Of a DNA stretch of 64,000 bases, positions 58,449 to 64,000 are shown one piece after another. How positions within the stretch are numbered: position 1 is the first letter of the stretch; every line of letters begins with the position of its first letter. The translations under genes and the position numbers were made by a program. Source of the DNA: Entonaema liquescens (lineage: Eukaryota; Ascomycota; Sordariomycetes; Xylariales; Xylariaceae); contig CADCSX010000005.1 of NCBI GenBank assembly GCA_902805475.1, forward strand, positions 164,001-228,000, written 5' to 3'. The notes under the pieces are model-generated. The model worked only from the letters and a program-made list of their open reading frames with translations. It ran no database searches and had not been told where the DNA came from.

Positions 58449-61386
58449 AGTATCTACGTCTATAAGGTCCGTTGCACTTGCTCATTAGTCTGTATAAACT
58501 GTCCTACATGTATAACTCAATCGCGGACATCTGTATGAGCTTTCATGAGTAGCATTCAACCGTTCAGGTCCTCCAAAGTCTATGCAGAAGTCACTTCTAT
58601 AATACAGATTATATCTTCTTATAAATTAGGCAAGTGTTTGGCATATAGCACATATTAGTCGTTAGACTCAAGCCTTCTTTGAAGATGCCATGGCTTCATT
58701 TCAGTGTTTATTCAGTATTGGATGCACAGAACACTTAGGGTTAGAGTCCTAATAAGATGACTTTAAGCGGGTGGTAAATGAGTCAGTTACGTCCCATCCA
58801 TAGCCTCTCAGAAGCATAATGTTTATCTTAGTGCTAAGTCTAGTCCAACTATTAGTCGTCTACACAAGCCTCTACAGCATCTCGAGTTACCTATAGTAGT
58901 ATTCACAAGACCTCTGATAGACACACTCGTCTAAAGACTCGTCAATAAATAGCACATGCTATCAATATAGGCATGTAGTACTTTGTTGGAGCCTCATGTG
59001 CATTTGGAGTGGAGAGTAACGAAGCGAAACCGAATAACCTCCGGATCGACAATGACGAAAAGGGAAAAGGAGCCAGCACCGCTATAAGAACACTTTTACG
59101 GATAATTCTCCAATAATAAGTACCCTATCCTAAGCAAGACAGTCAGGATGAACGTTCAAATTAGGTTCTTTTAGAGCAGTTGACTTGGGACCCATGCTTC
59201 AAGAGCGAAAGGGGACAGTAAGCCATACTCAATGCTCACCAACCATTCGAATTTCCTATCATGTATCAAAGGGTGGTCTCATGCTTCTTTTGGTCTAGAT
59301 TTAGAAGCCACTTTGAATTTGTCGTGAGGAAACAGCTCGGGCTTTAACGCAGAGGTTTATCGTGGCTGGCAGTACCTGCCTATTATAACTATGATCGACT
59401 GGAGAGAGAACATATCGGTAATAGATGAGACGACGGCGAAACTCGGCCTGATGACCAACAATAATATCAATATTGGCAGTTAATAGCCGAGCACCAGATC
59501 TCGTTATTTTCCTAGTTGTAATTATAAATCACAGGCATGCCACCACCATGCCTCCTGTTGAAACACCAACTTCAACAAAGATGCGTAAGAGACCCTGGAT
59601 ATGAATTTATGCGGAATGACTAATCACGTAGAACCGTATCTGGCAATAATATGTAAGTCTCTTGTTACTTTATTAAGAATAAGAATTGGCATAAGTAGAC
59701 TCTCGAATAATCTCTATCGCTGAATACATATATTTAAGATAGTGGTACGACCGCTTCATGACCTTGAAGAAGCGGAAGATATGAAGGTATCTACGCTATC
59801 CTTGAATGTGACTAAACAATGGACCTAACAGTTATTAGTCGGTTATGGTGCTTTCAGCATCGAGCCCCGAAGCACTGCAAATATGAGCATATGTCTTTTC
59901 GGAACTACGAGTATTTCCCAAGCTGTCAGCAAGGCCTATGCGCATACTCATATACCAAGACAAGGCTTATAGATACCCAACTGATTAAGTTTCGATATAG
60001 TGCCTGTATATTTCACTCGCACTTTAGGATATGGTATTGACTAGGCATCCTATACTGTACTCGAGTTCACTGGGGGTGATCCTTCAGGCGTAGACCACTA
60101 TATCGAGTTTTCGACATAGAAGCGGACAACGTCGCCACCTGTGAGTGAGCAAGTATCTATCGCTTTATATTTCTCCATCGAGACGTAAAATATTCAATTG
60201 TTACCACTATATCGGAGACAGATTACGCAGTGATGGAGGGTAGATACTAGCATGCTTCAATCTATTGGACGGATCCCGAAGGATCATACTATCACTACAG
60301 CATATTTGGTCTAGATACATGAAAGCGACTCCTTTATGTGTGTCTGGGGGGTTCGAACTCTTAAGGCTAAGGACATGTAACCCACTGATACAATTCTGAT
60401 ATCACTGCCTGATGAGAGACACACAGAATAATAACGAGGTGAGGAGCTGAGAAATAGGAGCAAGCCATATAACATTTCAGGAGGTGCGTCAAGAGCACAT
60501 TAGCTCCATCGCTGCAAGTTTTATGAACTACTAGGTCTAGGCCTTGAAGCTGTAGAAGAAGTCATGGGCTAGCCCCGTATGTAGTAAAATTTCGAGTTGA
60601 TGTTTGCTGAATGAGTCTTTTCACTGTAGGATCTGATATTCTCGGTATCTGATACTAGCCAGGTATGGTTTTTTGAACTCGCTAGTAACTAGCTATGAGC
60701 GGGTCGGCGAATCGAAGGGTTTGCTAAATATTCACCAGTGACAGGCGAGAGTCTCTTAGTGACACTAAATTATCATATTACACTAATCCGTATAGCACCC
60801 GGATACGAGCTTTCCACCCGGGACGGACCTATGAATCTACCGCTACGGCGGTTGTGCTCCCATTTGCTACGGGAGCTTCATGCGAAGTGCTACTAGAGCG
60901 TAGTTGATTGCATTTGATAGTATTCCCACGAGGGAATTGAGCGAGATTAAAACCCATCAAATATATTCTACCAAGCAAAGTAGAAAATACCGAGCTACCG
61001 AGGATTTGGCTTCTGAAGGAACAACAAACATGCTTGATCCTTCAGCCTGGGAAATCCTCGAATGCGACGGTAACGAGAACATTGGGAAGAGGATCATGAT
61101 ATCCAGGCGGCCCTACGGATCTAAATACCTACCGAACACCGAAAAACAAGTTTCTTTCCAGTTGTTATAGTTGCGAAACGTGCGGGGAACGGATGATGCT
61201 CGAAATAGCAAGCTGGCGAGATTGATTTGGCCTTGAAGCTAACAGTAGTATAAAGTGTGAAGCTAAGTTGTATATAACAGGTAAGGTGCATATTATATTA
61301 AATTAAAAGTAACGTATCAGAGGCGTCGCTTTGGTGCCGCCCAGAGCGCGTAGTGTAATTTCCCGCCCGCTGGGGAATTGGTCATA
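58449..61386. other. Gene-free stretch
   Basis: About 2.9 kb at roughly 40-45% GC with no frame of protein character over 90 codons, no clear tandem repeat and no RNA gene recognised. A GGGGTTCGAACTC word at about 60349 resembles a tRNA T-loop but has no matching stem. Confidence 0.5.
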
Positions 61387-64000
61387 ATCATTCACTGATT
61401 GATGAGAGTCCATCCCCCTCCAATTTCAAGTAGAGCTGAATTTTAGTGTAACGTGGGCGGCAAGCGATTGATCTGGGCCAATCTGAAGAGACAATCCTAG
61501 TGGTACGAGTGGTGAATGTCTTGCTCTTCATGGAGCCATCAATCAAACATGCCAGCCTTGCGATACGTTTGCTGGTATTAGCAGACACTGTAAGCGTAAC
61601 CCGAAGAAGGAATAAAAAAGAGAAAAAAAAAAAAAGATGAAAGAACACATTACATGACTTGTTTCTAAAATGGACCATTAGTGAGATGGGATTTAAACGC
61701 GGATGAGGCCAAGACTAAAGGGATCCGCCTCGCATGAACAGTGACCGGCGGCTGATGACGAATCTTCGGGAGCTAAGAGGGTGATGGCACCAGCGGAAGC
61801 GCCCATTAAGGGACCACGGGGTCTAAATGAACTGGATCTACGTCGATTATCATTTATGCCGAATTCACCCCTTCGTTTCTTGGGAATGGGGACACCGGTA
61901 ACAGTAAATAGCTGTTGGTCTCCACAAGAGACGAAGATCTAGAAACTCCTGAAAAGACGGTAAGTGGTTGAAATCGTTATTATGATACTATAGTAGTGGG
62001 ATTCGGAGCCGATGAGGTGGTTGTGTACGTGTGGTTCCAGTTCGTCGCGGCGCTCCCGTTTCTGGCCCCTGTGAAGATCTGATTTTCTCCTATCCAATCT
62101 CGCGAACGTATAGTCCGTATGTACTGAAGAATTGTATATGATACTTCTACAATAATAGAACTTTGAGTGAACATAGGGGGCGTAATATGTACCGAGATAC
62201 CTCGTGCTACCCCTGTTGTGGATGACGATGGCATTGACGACATGGTCTGGGGTTTAGTCTTGTCTCGTAGTATCGCGGTCTCGCCCAATGTCTGCCTCGT
62301 CAGTCTCAACTATAACGAGACCCTGTAACATCGGTTTTCCATTTTCAATCTTCTGATTGATGCGGCCCCAACCTCATCTCTCTCTTTTTTCCTAACCGCT
62401 TCAAAATCCCCTTTTCATATCACTCGTAATATTACTCGTGCGACAAAAAAAGGGTCTTCGCCGCCATCTCATATTTCTTTAATCGTGTGTGCTACCGACG
62501 GGATTCAATTAGGAAGCGGGTTTATGATGATCACGAAAGATATCTGACGGGATCGTCAAAGATTATAGCCGGATACTACAGGTCAGTATTTTAAAAGCTT
62601 GGCTAGACGAGGCAGGTGTTCGTCAGAATTCGTGGAATCATCAATCATCTTGTGGCTAGGCGATCAGAACCTCGTAGGGCTTCAAGGTTCATCTGATAAA
62701 ATTCAGATTAATTGACCGACGCTGGATTCTGCAAGCCATAGATCAAAAGAGAAAAGGAGCCGAAGTCATTTTCATATGAAGAATGAAGAATCGGCCAATT
62801 ACCGTCGACTCTTATCCCAAAATGGTAGGCAAAGAATTAAGTTATCCATCGCCAAGTACATGTCCCATCTCCGCTTTCATATGCTGTTTTACGGTGCCCT
62901 GATGTACCTAACTCCCTCTATATTACGTACCTCTGTTATATAATCAGTATCGAAATCAGCGCTGTTTCAGATGCTAATATGGAATATTCCTATGGAATCG
63001 GTACATAGATAGATCCTAGGGTGGTACTGATGTTTGAGGTTTGAAGGCACAGCCCCACAATCCTGGTTTGCTAGGATGAATTACCAACCAATCATAAGCT
63101 TCAATCTTCTCCAGCAACCTTCCCGATACAATCACCCTCGCCCATTTCACGCCGGCAAGGTCCCTTCTCTTTTCATGGGACCCCCCTCTCTTTAGATCTA
63201 TCTACCTGTCCTGCAACTGCAAGTGCAACTGCGACTGCAACTGCAAGTGAATCCCGAACGTGGTTGTCAAATTCTGGTAATTCTGGTAATTCCATTCTTT
63301 CTATACCCGTGGATATTCAACCCGGCATTTCTCATTCCTTTCGTAACTCTTCCACTCATCGTGCATTCTACTGCATGCTGCATTTCGGTCGCCGACCACT
63401 TTCCATTCATTTGTAAAAAACCAATTCGTCAATTTTCTCTTTCAGTAGGGATCTTTGACTTTGTTTTTCCCCTTCTCGCTCCTTTAGTTCTGGTAACCTT
63501 TTTTTTTTTCTCAACGGTCTCTCGGCTGCGTACATGCTGCTTGAGGAACCTTGAGTTAACCGTCAAGTAACCGAGTCCCACGCAAACGAACGGGGACGAG
63601 CACCACGAAAATTCGACAGTTGACAAGATTGTTTGTTTGACTTCGTTAGGTTTCCTCCACGTCAGGTGTTTTCAGGCGTTTACCCGCTAGGTTACCTTAG
63701 CCCTTACGATATCACACGGTATTTCCGCGATCTTGAATCACCTTGTACAAGTCGTCGACCTGCTGAATTCCGATTCTCATCATTTCTATCCGGCCTCATC
63801 TCGTCCTTTGGCCTTTTTTACTCGCCATTAACTAGTACCAACCACTCTCTTCCGACTCAGAATAGCCATGGGCTACCTCGTGGGACTGTGACATTTTTCT
63901 CGTTTCGTCCTACACAGTTCTCTTCTATTGTCTATTCTTCAGTTCGGCCAGCCAGCTTGGTCACTTTCAACTTGAGATACCCCCCAAATATTCAACTTCG
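61387..64000. other. Gene-free stretch, possibly ending in a promoter
   Basis: No supported gene. There is a low-complexity A-run near 61622-61637 and a CTGCAA/GTGCAA short repeat at 63211-63248. The last 400 bases become pyrimidine-rich (CTCTTC, TTCATC, TCTCTT words), as often seen in 5' UTRs of Pezizomycotina genes, so a forward gene may begin just beyond 64000. That is an inference from composition only. Confidence 0.4.
63211..63248. repeat. Imperfect 6-bp repeat (CTGCAA/GTGCAA)
   Basis: About six near-identical hexamers, alternating CTGCAA, CTGCGA and GTGCAA, head to tail. No function is evident. Confidence 0.75.

Noticed and set aside
60345..60365. tRNA-like T-loop word (GGGGTTCGAACTC)
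   Set aside because: The flanking bases do not form the T-stem or acceptor stem on either strand, and no anticodon arm is visible.
25216..64000. Transposable elements or RIP-degraded repeats in the gene-poor blocks
   Set aside because: No transposase, reverse transcriptase or terminal repeats recognised, and no extreme AT content; cannot be excluded without a repeat library.
1..64000. CRISPR array or phage/plasmid system
   Set aside because: The window is eukaryotic with spliceosomal introns; no regularly spaced direct repeats of the right size.

Overview
The window is nuclear DNA of a filamentous ascomycete (Pezizomycotina, most likely a Sordariomycete; I cannot name the species). The evidence is short introns (mostly 47-80 nt) with GT..AG ends that join conserved frames exactly, Zn2Cys6 transcription factors, gene families typical of filamentous fungi, monocistronic genes on both strands and no operons. 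I built gene models by hand, joining exons at splice sites that restore known family motifs. Sixteen protein genes are supported, one of them cut by the left edge.

Layout. 1-14 kb is metabolic and accessory: the 3' end of an MFS sugar transporter, a carotenoid oxygenase, a small Zn2Cys6 factor tail-to-tail with an aldo-keto reductase, a zinc alcohol dehydrogenase, an APH-fold kinase-like protein and a small secreted protein. 14-25 kb holds a large Zn2Cys6 regulator and a divergent pair that reads as two steps of non-phosphorylative L-rhamnose catabolism: L-rhamnonate dehydratase (LRA3-like) and L-rhamnose-1-dehydrogenase (LRA1-like). A HAD hydrolase of the CECR5/YKR070W family follows. 25.2-31.9 kb is gene-poor. 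31.9-55 kb is housekeeping: mitochondrial serine hydroxymethyltransferase, ribosomal protein eL19, GCN1, a DHX29/DHX57/YLR419W-type DExH helicase and the U4/U6 splicing factor PRP24/SART3. 54.8-64 kb is again gene-poor, with a few coding-like scraps around 57-58.5 kb.

How genes relate. LRA3 and LRA1 share a 1.6 kb divergent upstream region, and a Zn2Cys6 factor lies just downstream of LRA3; the lactonase (LRA2) and aldolase (LRA4) steps are not in the window. GCN1 (activator of the eIF2-alpha kinase GCN2 on ribosomes) and the DHX29-like helicase (translation initiation in the best-known family member) are divergent from one 534 bp region.

Main cautions and points of interest. Eight single-base frame breaks, all in or beside runs of 3-5 identical bases, interrupt four otherwise intact conserved genes (AKR, ADH, GCN1, DHX29-like). 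Seven look like a missing base and one like an extra base. This is best read as residual homopolymer error in the assembly, not gene decay. Other points: the eL19 start codon is split by an intron; a 25-nt microexon carries the first two zinc-binding cysteines of the large regulator; an upstream ORF ends in a TAATG overlap with the APH-like gene; and perfect CCTAGG-centred palindromes are scattered between genes. I found no convincing transposon, CRISPR array, tRNA, rRNA or biosynthetic core gene, and no clearly new multi-gene system.
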